A stretch of DNA of 64,000 bases from Gnetum montanum (taxonomy: Eukaryota; Streptophyta; Gnetopsida; Gnetales; Gnetaceae). Below are positions 1 through 11,446 of the stretch, piece by piece. The notes beneath the pieces are model-generated. The model was not told where the DNA came from. It worked only from the letters and a program-made list of their open reading frames with translations, and made no database searches. Position 1 is the first letter of the stretch, and every line of letters starts with the position of its first letter. The position numbers and the translations under genes are program-made. The stretch spans positions 16,526 through 80,525 of the forward strand of contig MNCI01037817.1 in NCBI GenBank assembly GCA_015680685.1. Reading direction: 5' to 3'.

Positions 1-1424
1 TGGTGGTGAAACCCTAATTTTTGGTGCTGCAACCCAGTGTTATTTTGGCCTGGTCGACCACCATCTCCGAAATCAGCAAGTCGCTTGAAATTCCATTCAA
101 ATGTGTTGGATGTTGGCTGCAAATTCATAGAACTTGAAATGAACTATGAATTGGATCAAATCTCTGCCATTGTCACCAATGTGGTCTGCAAATTTTCTGC
201 CCACCTGCACTATCTTTTTTCTGTGCTTTTTTTAGTTTTTAAATGCCACAAAATTGATGAAAAAAAACTAAGAAGCTGCACGTAAGCTCGTGAATCTTGT
301 TGGGATGAAAACATGCATCTATCCTATTTGCTTTCCTGCAACTGCCACTGAAGTAGACAAGGTTGGTGGGATTAAGCATGGCTATGATACATCCATGGCC
401 GATCTCCATGCCAAATCCCTCAATGACCATCACTAGGGATTTGTTGCATAAAAGCTTTCTAGTATATGCACGTCATTCAGGTCATTATTTCCTTGACTTG
501 TGGATCATTCACATCTTGGAGATGGCACCGTAGTAAGAAACGGAAGTCGCAGCCAACACCCAAATAGAATCACTACAACTGTAAAACCACCATAACATCA
601 AAAATAAATTTCCTCAATATGAACTTTTTGCATGTCCCCAGCCAATATATGGATCATGTCGCAAGCGGCGATTTCCTTTCCAAGTAGAGAAGATACTTCT
701 TGTGTAATTGTTTCAACAATTCACGCTCTCATAAACCCAACCTATCAATGTGAAACCCAATCTTTCTCAATGCTAAAGAATCAAGCACTGCAGAATGGCA
801 AGATGGTCATTATTCATGTTTTTAACTTAAAGCCTTCAATGATTTCCTTTACATTATTATTTCTGCAAGTAGCATCGTACTCTTATAACAAAACTTTTTC
901 AACCTATTGCATAAGCACATTATTATCTCCCTCAAAAGTTGATTACGCATCAGATTCTCCTTTTGAATGGCCAATACAGTTGTCTATCTTGGATGTAAAT
1001 GTTAAACTAAGCTTGATCTTGCCGCAGTAAATCTAATCTTTCAAAACAACATCCTATGATGATTGAGAAATTCTCCTTTTTGTAAACACCGCATCTAATG
1101 AAATGTTGACTTCACCGACAAAATTTCCCTCATTAGTGTTATTGCTACCATAAATTCTCATCATTTGATCTATCACATTTTGCCAGTGTTTATTTCAAAT
1201 GTCTAGTTACATTCCGAATTGCTCCCCTACTCAGATGCAACTTGTTCCATGAAATGGCCAAAATGTGCCAACACCATGGTTATTCTCAATTATTTCAACT
1301 TCATCACATTGTAGACTGGCTTTGTAATGCAATGAGAAAAATCCTTGGTATATATGCCCAAGTGTGATTGGAAAAACTAAGTTTTTAATACATAAAAATA
1401 TTAATAGAGTAGGTAGCTAAAGAG
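1..1424. other. Unclassified DNA left of E1
   Basis: No LTR, primer site or retroelement protein was recognised. Short open frames on both strands show no family resemblance that I can name. The sequence is less AT-monotonous than the retroelement UTRs and keeps a few CpGs. The right edge is where similarity to the gag of the other Athila-like element (E2) begins, near 1425. Apart from the minus-strand fragment at 606-1030 I see nothing to annotate. Confidence 0.4.
606..1030 (-). pseudogene. Unrecognised minus-strand coding-like fragment
   Basis: Read on the minus strand in one frame, the region gives a protein-like stretch with very few stops. It includes KEIIEGFKLKT, then EKDWVSH, then LLGKEIAACDMIHILAGDM. 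Composition is balanced, with Cys, Trp and Met, unlike the Lys/Asn/Ile-rich noise of the AT-rich repeats. The plus strand also has an open frame of 132 codons from 632, but its composition looks less protein-like. No start, splice sites or family were recognised. It could be a captured or decayed piece of a host gene, or chance. No function is claimed. Confidence 0.25.
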
Positions 1425-2450
1425 GAGGGTGGACTAAGAAAAAGAGAAAGTGTAGAAGAGTATAACCATGATCCTTTCATTTGCAAGAGGGATCTTTGAT
1501 TCTACAATAGTGAGGATGAGTATGTATTTGATTAGGAGGTGAATAAGAAAGCCTTTCCACTTAAAAAATTCTAATTTGAACTTATAGCCAAGGTTGATCA
1601 GTTATGGAACTTAATGGATAACAGATTCTAAGTTGTTCTCAAAATCACTAAAGAGTCCAAAAAACAAAATAGTGACATGAGCATAGGAGACGTAAGGAAG
1701 CTAAACGTGCATATCACAAAGGTAAAGGCAAGATTGCTACAATAGAAGAGATTGTGAACAATGAATTAGATGATGATTATGGATGTGAAATCTATCAGTA
1801 TGAACATCATAAAGGATGTTGCTCTATTGTTTCACATCTATAGGGGTCTGGGGTGTATGCTTTACATTCACAACTTACACAAAGGAAAACATCTAGAAGG
1901 TTACCCTATCCTTAAGGTAATCTTAGGCAGTTTTACCAACAATAACTATATTATCCAAGTGAAGCTCCACTGCAACCATATGAGTAGTATCAACAATGGC
2001 AGTAATCACAATCATGGGCACTAGCACTGCCAAGGTAATAATACCCTTACCAATAGCCTAATCCATATGGTTACTACATTCAACAACCCATGTCTCCACA
2101 TGACTCCTCTAGTCACATCTCTAATTTTTAGCCTCACTACCACCCTTCAGATAATTATTAAGATCATTCATCACATGAAATAAGGGATACCACCTCTTAC
2201 CCTTATCCTTCACTTGTCCCTACACATGCTCCTCCTCCACTTACATAGCTACCACCTACTCCACCTATGCAGAGTGAACTCCTAGCTCAACTACAACAAC
2301 ACAACACTACAAGGGTTGTTAATCTACAACCAAATCATTGACTAAAGGGGTTGAATGCCCAATCAAATAAAATACCTTTCTCTTGACCCTGTAGTTCACC
2401 TAAGACCACACATACACTTGCAGTTTACAACTCTACTCTTGCCTCTTCCT
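1425..2450 (+). pseudogene. E1 gag remnant
   Basis: Decayed capsid/nucleocapsid frame. A Cys/His cluster (CEIYQYEHHKGCC, near 1784-1822) corresponds to CDICQYEHPKGCC in the second gag segment at 5520 and to the matching place in E2 near 30330. Spacing is CX2CX3HX3C, close to but not the same as a standard gag knuckle, and the second Cys is Tyr here. Downstream the sequence is rich in Pro, Thr, Tyr and Gln codons with many stops. The N-terminal half of gag is absent. Family membership rests on position before the protease and on alignment with E2. Confidence 0.6.
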
Positions 2451-2599
2451 CCATATGAAATTCCTTTAGGCCTTCTTTTAAACAAAATCTACCAAGGATC
2501 CATACTGTAATGCTTACTCATACTATTTCTAATTGGATCCATGGAAGTAACTTTCCTAGAAAATTAGCTAATCATGAAAGTCTTCTAATTTATTTATAA

Positions 2600-2840
2600 A
2601 TTTCTAGGAATGGACTGTGGAAGGCTCTTCTCAATTTAGGTTCTACTATTAATTTAATTTTTCATGAGATGTACATTATCTGGAACCTACCTCCTCTCAA
2701 GAAGAGCAAGATTAGATTAAAATTGGTAGAATATTCCATCACTATTCCACTAAAACTAGTAGAAGACATTGTGACCACTATCTATGGGTGGTCTTATCTT
2801 ATCAATTTCTTAGTAATCAAAATCGAGAACTGTAAATGAG
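2600..2840 (+). pseudogene. E1 retropepsin (aspartic protease) remnant
   Basis: The frame reads LLNLGSTINLIFHEMY, then a strand rich in Val, Ile and Leu, and a second hydrophobic block ending in FLVIKIEN. This matches the plant gypsy protease pattern of an Asp-Ser/Thr-Gly loop followed by NLIP-like residues. The catalytic Asp position is Asn here, so the enzyme would be dead. The equivalent E2 segment (29370-29650) is decayed differently. Residual coding to about 3295 links it to RT. Confidence 0.55.
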
Positions 2841-3569
2841 ATTTTCCAATCATCAAGGGAAGGGCATGGCTAAGCATTATTTATGCAAGAATGGGCATCA
2901 AATATCTTTCCCTAGAAATATCTAAAGAAAATTCATTTGAAAAAATTGAGAAGAATAGAGTTCCATGCATCACATAGAGTGATACTAGGTGCAATTATCT
3001 ATAGAAATCTTGGGCTGTAAAGAAAGCATATATCTCTACATGCAAGTAGTGTGTACCAAAAGTAGCAATTCAAAGGTGTGTGTATGTAGCAGCCATAAAA
3101 CAAGAGGGAACCCAATTGTTGATCACTAACTCTCAAAGCATCACACTTTGCATGGAACCAATTGAGAGCCTGACATGTGCGTATGTCACAGGCATGGATG
3201 AACTAGAGCAAGTTCTTCACCAACTCTCTAATAATACAAATGATGATACTCATTGGAGAGAGTTTGAAATTCCTAAAAACTTCAAACAATAGCCCCTTGA
3301 GATGAACATTTTATTGGCCTAAATGAAATATGTATTTTTGAAGAATGAGAAACTAGTTATAATCAATGCAAAATTTTCTCTAGAATAGAAAAAGATACTG
3401 TTGAAAGTAGCTAAAAGATGGTCAATAGCTTTTTCTTGATCATATCCTAAACTTATAGGGATTGATCCTAAGATATGCTAGCATTGCATCTACCCTAACT
3501 CAGTCATAAAGCCAACACAATAGCCATAGAGGTGGTTGAACCCTAAATTGAAAGCAAATCGTTAAGGAG

Positions 3570-4140
3570 AAAATTGAGTAATTCCTCAAGGAAGAGTTCA
3601 CCTATCCCGTTGCAAATTTGTGAGTGGGTTAGCCCACTTGTAATTGTGCTAATGAAAGGTGGTAAGTGGTGGGTTTGCATTGGTTTTCAGCTACTAAATA
3701 TGGCAACATTCAAGGATAATTTTCTATTGCTATTTGTTGACTAGGTGTTCAACACAATATCTAGGCATTGCTACTATAGTTTTCTAGATGGTTATAGTTA
3801 CTATAACCAAATTCAAATTGCACTAGAAGACTAAGCTAAGAAAACATTCACAAGTTCATGAGGGACTATTTCATATCACAAGATGTTTTTTGGTCTATGC
3901 AATGCTCTTGTCACATTCCAATGTCTAGTCTTGAGCATTTATCAATAGCAGATTGGAAGTCTTCATGGATGACTTCTCCACTTATGGAAATACATTTGAG
4001 CAAGTTATGGATTTCCTTGAGCAAGTGCTAAAACAGTGTGTTAAAACCAACTTGCAGCTCAATTGGCAAAAAAGTTACCTGATGATCAAGAAGGACATTG
4101 TATTGGGAACAAAATATTACAAGAAAAAATTGAGGTAGAC
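3570..4140 (+). pseudogene. E1 reverse transcriptase remnant
   Basis: Ty3/gypsy RT motifs appear in order: WVSPLVIVLMKGGKWWVCIGF, shortened here from the usual 'WVSPIV..PKK.G..R.CVDYR' block; then FLDGYSYYNQI (usual FLDGYSGYNQI); then FGLCNALVTFQ (usual FGLCNAPATFQ); then EVFMDDFSTYG near 3953-3985, the catalytic box with both Asp kept. Frame changes and stops separate the blocks, so no enzyme can be made. The order of motifs and the Gly-Leu-Cys-Asn-Ala box support a plant Ty3/gypsy RT. Confidence 0.8.
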
Positions 4141-4339
4141 CTTGAGAAAATAAAAGTCATCCAAGGAGTAACCTGCCAACCATAAATAGTTAACGATATC
4201 TAATCATTCCTTGGACATACTGGCTACTACCAATGATTCATAGAGAATTTCTCTAAGATTGCAAAATTGTTGATGGAGCTAACAAAGAAAGATTTTTCCT
4301 TTGTCTAGACTGTAGAATGTGAAAAATAATTCTAGCAAC

Positions 4340-4726
4340 AGAAAGAGAAGACTAGTGCAAGACATTTCATATTATGATAGATGCATCAAATTATTCCTTG
4401 GGAGTGGTGCTGATGTAGCTAGATGACAAGAAACATCCATACTACATCCACTACACTAGTAGAAGCATTATGGGTGCACAACTAAACTACACCACTACAA
4501 AGAAAGAATTGATGGTGGTGGTGTTTGCTCTAGAAAATTTTAGGCATTATGTGCTTGGATATAAGGTGTGTATGCATACAGATCATAGTGCCATCCAATT
4601 TTTGATGAACAAGATAATCATGAGCCCCTGTGTCATACGCTGGCTGGTGATCTCACAAGAATTGAAGCTTATGATGGTAGATCAAAAGGGCACTGAGAAT
4701 GTGGTTTCTGATCACTTTTCTTAGTT
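4340..4726 (+). pseudogene. E1 RNase H remnant
   Basis: The frame from about 4470 is open for 84 codons. It shows NYTTTKKELMVVVFALENFRH, written here as two blocks: NYTTTKKELM and VVVFALENFRHYVLG, then HTDHSAIQFLM, then the block ending VDQKGTENVVSDHFS. These are the RNase H E (KEL), D (TDH) and the terminal 'N.VADHLSR' elements of Ty3/gypsy pol. The upstream part, with DASNYSLG near 4382, is in another register. It lies directly between RT and integrase as expected. Confidence 0.8.
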
Positions 4727-4759
4727 GTGATTGGATGACAAAGAAGAAGAAAGTCCACT

Positions 4760-5362
4760 CTCTAACATGTTTCCTAATGAACTCCTCTTTGTTGGGACTA
4801 TAATTGAATAAATGCTCTATGAGCCAAAATGGTATGATGACATTCTTACCTATCTTCTCACTTAGGAGATACCACAAGCTTTGGACCATTGAAAGAAATA
4901 GTAGTTTTGTCACTAGGTAAAGCACTTCATAAAGATCAATGAACACCTCTACAAGGTGTGCACCGATGGCCTGGTTCCTTGGTGTGTCCCTAATGCCAAT
5001 CAACTATGCATTCTCTAAGATGCTCATGAAGGTCCTTATGGAGGACACTATGCTAAAAGATGCATGGCCATTAAAATCTTAATGGGAAGGTACTACTATC
5101 CAACACTCTTTAGGGATGCTTACCATTACATTCACTCTTTTGAGAAATTCCAATGAGATGGTGGAATGACTGCTCGAATGGAGGGACCTTGAGAATGGTT
5201 TTAATCACTAGAACCCTTAGACATACGGGGTATTGACTTCATGGGTTCCATCATATCCATGTCAAATGGAAAGATGTGCATCATAGTCATTGTTGACTAT
5301 TGTATGAAATGGGTAGAAGTAGTAGCCATCATTGATTTTGCATCTTCTACTATTAAGTTTCA
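4760..5362 (+). pseudogene. E1 integrase, N-terminal and start of core, truncated
   Basis: Recognisable parts are GHYAKRCMAIKI and GRYYYPTLFRDAYHYI with HSFEKFQ (zinc-binding HHCC region, its Cys pair lost), then DIRGIDFMGSIISMSNGKMCIIVIVDYCMKWVEVV, given here only as its ends DIRGIDFMGS and IVIVDYCMKWVEVV (start of the catalytic core). Coding similarity stops near 5362, at sequence corresponding to FASSTIKF, and is followed by gag-type sequence. The middle of the core, including the later catalytic Asp/Glu positions, is not present. See the following gag segment. Confidence 0.75.
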
Positions 5363-6025
5363 AACTACTTTAAAAATTATTGAAGAATCCAAAAAGAAAA
5401 TTAGTGATTGTAATCATAGATGGTGAAAAGAAGCTGAATGTGCCCACCAAAGAGGTATGGGCAAAGTTGCTATAGTAGAGGAAGTTATGGACTCTAACTC
5501 TGATAATGAAATAGAATGTGACATTTGTCAATATGAACATCCCAAGGGATGCTGCCCTATGATTTCACACTTATAAGAGTCTAGAGTGTACACATTGTAC
5601 CCCCACATAAAATGTAGGCAAGCTCCAAGATGATTGTCTTATCTTTAAGGCAATCAAAGTTCCACCAACAAAAACAAGCTTACTACCCAAGTGGAACTCC
5701 TCTACAACCTTATGATTAGTACCAATAGTGGTACCAACCACAATCATGGGGAATGCCCTATAGGTACTATGCTTAGTAACTCATCTCCCCTAGAAGTTTA
5801 GCAAGTCATGCATCATTTAAGCATGATTATTACCCTACAAAGTAACACCAATCACACTCACTATCTACTCAAGGGGAAAATTCATATTAGTATCCTTATC
5901 ACCCTTTAGATCCCTCTACATCTACACCTCCACCTTTAGCTTAGTTACCTCTTGCTCCATCCATGTAGGGTGAAATTCCTCCATAGCCACAACAACAAAA
6001 TGCTACAAGGGTTGTACACTCATCA
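5363..6025 (+). pseudogene. Second gag segment embedded in E1 integrase
   Basis: From 5363 the sequence turns into a second copy of the gag region at about 1630-2400. Both carry 'actaaagagtccaaaaa'-type sequence, then the Cys/His cluster (CDICQYEHPKGCC here, with both Cys of the first pair kept), then a Pro/Gln/Tyr-rich tail. At about 6026 it switches straight to the integrase C-terminal tail. It is closer by eye to E2 gag (30280-30480) than to the first E1 copy in places. It therefore came from a related copy, by template switching or by recombination between elements. Confidence 0.7.
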
Positions 6026-6245
6026 TATATAATTGATCAAACCTTTTACTTTGGGGCCATGATAATTTACAAACCTGATAGCCCAAATAAAAAGTAATTG
6101 GTCAATATCCAACAAGTCAAACCTTTCCTAGAACCAAGATTGATCAATGTAAATACCACCACAACTAATGGACACCCATGTTCTATTTTTTGGATCTCCT
6201 CCTTCCATCTCAGTTGTAAGGGAGATGGGCATCCATGCTGACCAC
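6026..6245 (+). pseudogene. E1 integrase C-terminal tail
   Basis: The frame reads IIDQTF, MIIYKPDSPNKKQLVNIQQ and VKPFLEPRL, then a Ser/His-rich end. The same peptides appear in E2 at 25985-26125 on the minus strand, where they follow a continuous integrase. This is the end of pol in the family. It is separated from the rest of the integrase by the gag segment at 5363-6025. Confidence 0.7.
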
Positions 6246-6800
6246 TATCATGGCCTCTTAGCTTTTCTACCTTTTTGTTTTTCACATTTTTGATTTTACA
6301 AATTTTTTATTTTCAAATTTTTCTAATTTTATACCGTTTTTAGTAAATTTAAATTTTCTTGATTATTTTACACTTTCCTGTATATTTTACTTTATTTTTT
6401 CTCTTTTGTTTCTTTTGATTTAAGTGTGATATTTTCTCATTTATGGTAATAAATCTACTTTATTGTTGTAGGACACAATCCTATTGGTATTGTTTACTAA
6501 TGATGGTTTGTGCTTAATGTGTCATTGTCTATTTTTGAATTCTAATGTCTAATGACTTTAACATGGTTTTATTTTCATGGGATAGGTAGTGAGTTCACAT
6601 CCTCCACCCATCCAAAGAGCTCTATGGTTTTTCTTGTTCTAGTAATTTGAGGTCCCTTTTCAATAAAGAAACTTTTAATTAATCAATGACCTTGGTAGTT
6701 CCAGAATCACGAAGGATCTGAAGGTTTGTAAAGGGTGTGACTTCAAGGGGACTTAATTACATCATTGAATGGTGTCATTCCCATCATTGAAAAAAATTAT

Positions 6801-7010
6801 GGGAATTCAAAGCACAACCCTTTGACATAAATAAGTTCTCACATGGTGTGGCTTCTATTTCCAAAAAAAAAGAAATAACAACAATAATGGGAATTCAAAG
6901 CACACCCCTTAGACATAAATAAGTTCTCACATGGTGTGGCTTCTATTTCCAAAAAAAAAGAAATAACAATAATAATGGGAATTCAAAGCACACCCCTTGA
7001 AAAAATAGAA
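6801..7010 (+). repeat. 88-bp tandem repeat, about 2.3 copies
   Basis: The string gggaattcaaagcac recurs at 6801, 6889 and 6977, a period of exactly 88 bp. Each unit contains 'cacatggtgtggcttc' and a short A-run. The units are nearly identical, so the duplication is recent compared with the decay of E1. E2 has related but shorter and more diverged units near 25190-25310. Confidence 0.85.
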
Positions 7011-7789
7011 AGGGATACAAGCACTAGTTATGGGACTAGAAAGACATAGACCTATGCCTGAAGGTCCCCTCCAACTAAGACCCTTTCTCTCTCACTTCCT
7101 ACTTCTCTCTCCTCTTTGTGAAATGGTGGTTATCTTACAGGGACACTCCTATCTCTCGAGTGGATGGATCAGTCTTAGAGTGATGATGCAAAGTCACTGA
7201 ATACTGATGGTTTTGGTCTAGATTGAGGATGGAACTTCTTGGGACATTTTAACCACAATTCCGTAAGAGACTTCTTATGACCTTAATTTGGAACTCGATT
7301 CCACCTTCTTTATCATCGATCCATGCTACCATAATTCACCTCACTACTAGGTCCTATGTTATGATCTATGTATTACTTTGATGTATTTGGATTCTTATGT
7401 TGATTCTTTTGGGTTGGTCCTTAATTTGTCATGATCGTTAAATCTACTATGGGGTCCACAGACACCTTATTTGAGGTTATGCAAAGGAAAAAATGGCATG
7501 AGCCTACTATGGGGAGGACCCACTTGCATAGCTTTTGTCTTGATTCATTAAGGTTCCTTACCTTTGACATTGTTACAATCTTATATTTTATATTTTCCAT
7601 TGTGTAAACTACTCAATACAACTTAATCTTTCATTATATTCATCCATTAAATCAATTTTTCTCCATTTTTTCAAATTTATGAACTTCAACACCCTCTTCG
7701 GATGATTTCATACTATTCTTGGTCTTCTAAGATTTTATTTGATCCCAATTTTTATCCAAAATTTCCTTGTATTTTTAAAGTTTGACCAA

Positions 7790-8340
7790 AGTCAATGAAA
7801 GTCAACAATGATCAACAACTGCATCATTGAGGCCTTGTCGACGTAGCAAACCCTGTCAACAAGGCCCCGTTGTCAAGGCCTCGTCAACGCAATACAAAAA
7901 TACTATATATACAACTACACACTTTGGAATTTTTTGTCATTTTCTCATAACACACATGGAATTTTTGCAAATTTTTTAGAGCCCAAAACCTTCTAGAGCC
8001 CATAACTTTGAAACCATTTGTCCAAATCACTCTATTTTTCAATCTTGCACTTATTAGAGGTAAGATCTTTATTATAGGGGCCAAAAACCTTAAGGTTTCC
8101 AATGTAATTTTCAAAAAAAAAAATTAACTCCCCTAAGGGTTAGTAACTTTAATCATACATAAACATCAACGTTTTCCAAGTTAACCCTTCCAAAAATCTC
8201 TGGGATGATTTATCAATGGTAAGGTGTGAATAGAAATAATAATTAATTTAATTAAATTAGCCATAATCATAGCTTAACCAAGTGTAACTACCCTCAATAG
8301 TTAAGGTATTCCAATTTTTTTAAGGTTACACAATTATTCC
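7790..8340 (+). promoter_or_regulatory. LTR-like segment with TATA box upstream of the extra ORF
   Basis: Three or four copies of a gaggcctYgtcaacg-type motif (7830-7890) are followed by a TATATATA box near 7908 and a T-rich 'leader'. The same motif string, then a TATA box about 40 bp on, occurs in the true LTRs of this family (11460-11600; minus strand of 22030-22120). The segment sits just before the extra ORF at 8368. It could be an internal promoter for that ORF, or a fragment of a related LTR. The first reading is an inference. Confidence 0.4.
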
Positions 8341-8367
8341 TAATTCATGGTTCTATTGTTATTGTAT

Positions 8368-11335
8368 ATGGCACCTAAACAAAAGTGCTTGTAGGAAGGA
8401 GAACCCTTGCAACCATGGAAGAAATGACCTAGAGCTAGAAGGGACTAGCAATAACAAGGCTAGGAACAATAAAAGGTGACCCATGCAATGGGACCTCTTT
8501 AGGAGGAACCTGAAGTGGAATCTATTCAAAAGATTCCAAAAGAATAAGTGCCTACTAAACAATCTCAATAAGGAGAAGTGCATAGACCTATCCCTAAGCT
8601 TGAGGTCCCTCTAACTCAAGTTTTCCTAAACATCATCAATTCCTGAGAGCTCCAAATATTAGTTCTTCAAGAAATAAACTTTGGGACATTTTTTGAGAAA
8701 GCTCCACAAGATGTCAAAACACAATTGCAAACCTCTCCCATTTAGCCAATCATCATGACTAGTGGGGAGTGGTACAATGGAGAGACCTATCTCTTCTGGA
8801 ATACCTAAAGGCCAGGGTCTATTGTAAAGATCAAGGACATTTAAGTATCCTAATTGGTGGAGGCCATTTCATAGGCACTGGGGTAGCTTGACATCAAAAC
8901 ATAGTTGGCAAAAATATCAACAAAAAGTGATCCTAAGGTGAAAAAGGAGTGGACCCAACAATGTTATGGGATGGACCCTAAGGAGTATGTTGTGCTCACA
9001 TTGTTAGAGCAATCTTATTCCAAGATTGTGGCCTATCACCTTAATCTAATAGTGAGGCCAAGTAAGGCGACTACCTTCTCCACTTATGCATGCACTACTC
9101 TAATAAGAAAATTTCCCATTAACCTTACATAACTAATTTATTTAGAGATCAAGAAGAATTTCAAGGAGAATGAATGTGGAAGGAGGACCTTTCCCTTTCC
9201 ATGCCTAATAAGAAAGCTTTGTAAGAGGGCAGGTATTGTTTGTAATTCCAATGACACTCTTAGGCATACTCCCTTACCCTTATGGATAGAAATTATGAAG
9301 GAAAATTCTAGTATCCATCCAAGAAGAGGAGCTACTACCACCACCACCCACTCAAGAGATAACACTAGAGGCTTGTGTAGTCTGTGAGTATCTGCAACAA
9401 ATCTAGGAGAAATAGGTAGGAATAAGTGGGGTAGATCCATCTATGTACTAACCAACCATGAGTCACCTTAATGAGGTGTCCCAAATAGCTATCTAGATTG
9501 AGAGGGATGTTTTCATTTTCTCTACCTAAAGAACATAGCTACCTTTGAGGTTGGATCCCAATGCTTAACAGGTGATGGTATCACTAGAGACACATGATTT
9601 ATTTCCAAAAGTCTCTAAAAATGCTACCACTCTCTCAGTGAGGTTGAAGGAAAGTGAGGAGGCAACTATCTTGCTGATGTAGCACCAAGGGTAGGAAACA
9701 ACAGTAGAAGTAGTAGCTAACCATGTAGCTAAAGCACTAGATGCATCGATGGCATATGTACTAGATGTATCTAAACTCCAAGATGTGAATATGTCTATAG
9801 GCATGGTCAGCAAGAAAATGAACATAGATCAACATGAAAAATTGCTAGAATGACTAGTGGGAACTAGGTAACTTACTTTGGATATCTTTGATTTTTTGAA
9901 GAACATCACTACGACTTTGGTAGAGCTATTGGATGCAAGGGGAAAATGTGTTATTTTGGAAGGGCAACTAGAAATAGCCTAAGAGAAAAATCAACACATG
10001 GCCGTAGAGGTTGCTGAACTTCATGCATGACTTGTAGATCAAATAATCCTCAGCCTAATAATGCCAAAACATGAAGCTATTAAATAGCTTTAAGAATGAC
10101 TTCAAAAGGCTAAGGACGAAGTAATAATGGTCATCCTCAAATAGTCCATGGTAGAAGCTAAAACACATTTAATTAAAAAGGACTTGAATTAGATGCATCA
10201 AGAAAATGAAACACTAACTACACAAAATCATCATCTATGAAATGTCGATGCTTAAAGTGATCAAATGCAGAAATTCATTTATTAACAATAGGAATAGCTG
10301 GACAAGGTTAGCACTAAATTAAGAAAGTTGATGGTAGAAAATCAAAATCTATCAACGAAGGAGGTGTGCACCTTGTGACAAACATCTACCATCAAAATCG
10401 TGCTACTTAGAAGAACGAAGCTCTCAAGTTTGAGAGAATGAAAATCACTATAGGGATTAGGTTGGCTTGAAAAAAGAAATTAATGAAGAAGAAATCTAGA
10501 TGGTGAAGGCTAAAGTGAATGAATCCCTCTGATAAATCCAGCAAGAAAGAGATGTGGAAATGCATCCTTAATGTGATTGATGCCTACAACAAAGTAGAGA
10601 TCTACTTAAAGAAGTTACAGATTGAAGAAATGATAAAATATATGTAGTTGGCCAATCTTTGTTATGCAAACCTAGTAATGCTGACAGCTAGATGATCATA
10701 GTCAAATTTCAGAAGTAGGTGGCTAGCTTCTATTTGCTATATCAGGCCGAGCTCAAAAATCACAAATACACTAAGAAAAAGCTTGAGATTGCTAACATTG
10801 AACTTGAAGTCCTTAAAGGACAATTCACAGATTAATGATCCATTGTTGAGGACCTAGCTGGATGAATGAATGACTACTAGGAGCTAAATAACATAGTGTG
10901 ACCATTTGACATTGAATACGAATAGTTCGCTACTTGGTTTGTTAATGTTAAGTAGTTATTTTTAGGGATCCTATGTCCTTGTGATGTGCCCATTCCAACG
11001 AACACTGGGAAAGCTACGTGGATGGTGCATAATTCCAAAAGTAAGAAAGAGAAAATGAAAGCACTACTAGATTCTTTCCACCTCCCACTTAAAGTTGTAG
11101 CAACATCAAGACAACCATAGCCTCAACCACTACCAATATGTGAAGTTGGTGAAGGTCCCTTAAAGACTTAGGAACCACCACTACCTCAGACCATTTGATC
11201 TTCTCCAATAAGCTTGACATCATCAAGGAACATGTTGTTCAAATTTTTGATGAGTTGTGTCATGGTATTCAATTTCATGTCCTGAACACCACCACCTTTT
11301 TAATGTGTTGATTCGTAACCCTGGGCACTGCATTT
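8368..11335 (+). pseudogene. E1 extra ORF (env position): globular head plus coiled coil
   Basis: Starts at ATG 8368 (MAPKQK). The first third shows ETYLFWNT, then the best-kept block (8905-9130), then TFPFPCLIRKLCKRAGI near 9180-9235. That last block resembles the 'FPxLIxxLCxxAGV' end of the plant-transposon domain found in Athila-type extra ORFs. From about 9860 to 10860 the composition is Glu/Lys/Gln/Leu-rich with heptad-like spacing, a long coiled coil. The tail (11225-11335) contains HVVQIFDELCHG and a short hydrophobic stretch. Many stops, mostly TAG. Function in the family is unknown; calling it 'envelope' rests only on position. E2 has a copy lacking the head. Confidence 0.6.
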
Positions 11336-11435
11336 TTTATCAAATCAGTCAAGTTTGTTTTGTTGAAAGAAAAGACAATTAATAATCCATACCTTCCCAA
11401 TATTGTAAAGAACTTGAGGATGAGTTTTCATTCAG

Positions 11436-11446
11436 TCATGGGGATA
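11436..11446 (+). other. E1 polypurine tract
   Basis: A short G-rich run (catggggata) sits immediately before the TGATGAG start of the LTR, where plus-strand DNA synthesis would start. E2 has a better-kept tract (GTGGGGGTG) in the same place. Confidence 0.55.

Larger units (their letters stand above)
6246..8340 (+). other. E1 non-coding stretch between pol and the extra ORF
   Basis: T-rich DNA followed by blocks that align with E2 24660-25950 (minus strand). Recognisable shared blocks lie near 6660-6760 and near 7320-7510. No protein was seen. It holds an 88-bp tandem repeat (6801-7010) and an LTR-like promoter segment (about 7790-8340). E2 has lost the part corresponding to about 7520-8970. 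Confidence 0.6.

Noticed and set aside
632-1030. 132-codon plus-strand open frame as a gene
   Set aside because: No family resemblance or promoter, and the minus-strand reading of the same DNA looks more protein-like.
9138-9440. Minus-strand frames in the E1 extra ORF and elsewhere in E1
   Set aside because: They are shadows of the plus-strand coding remnant, without motifs.
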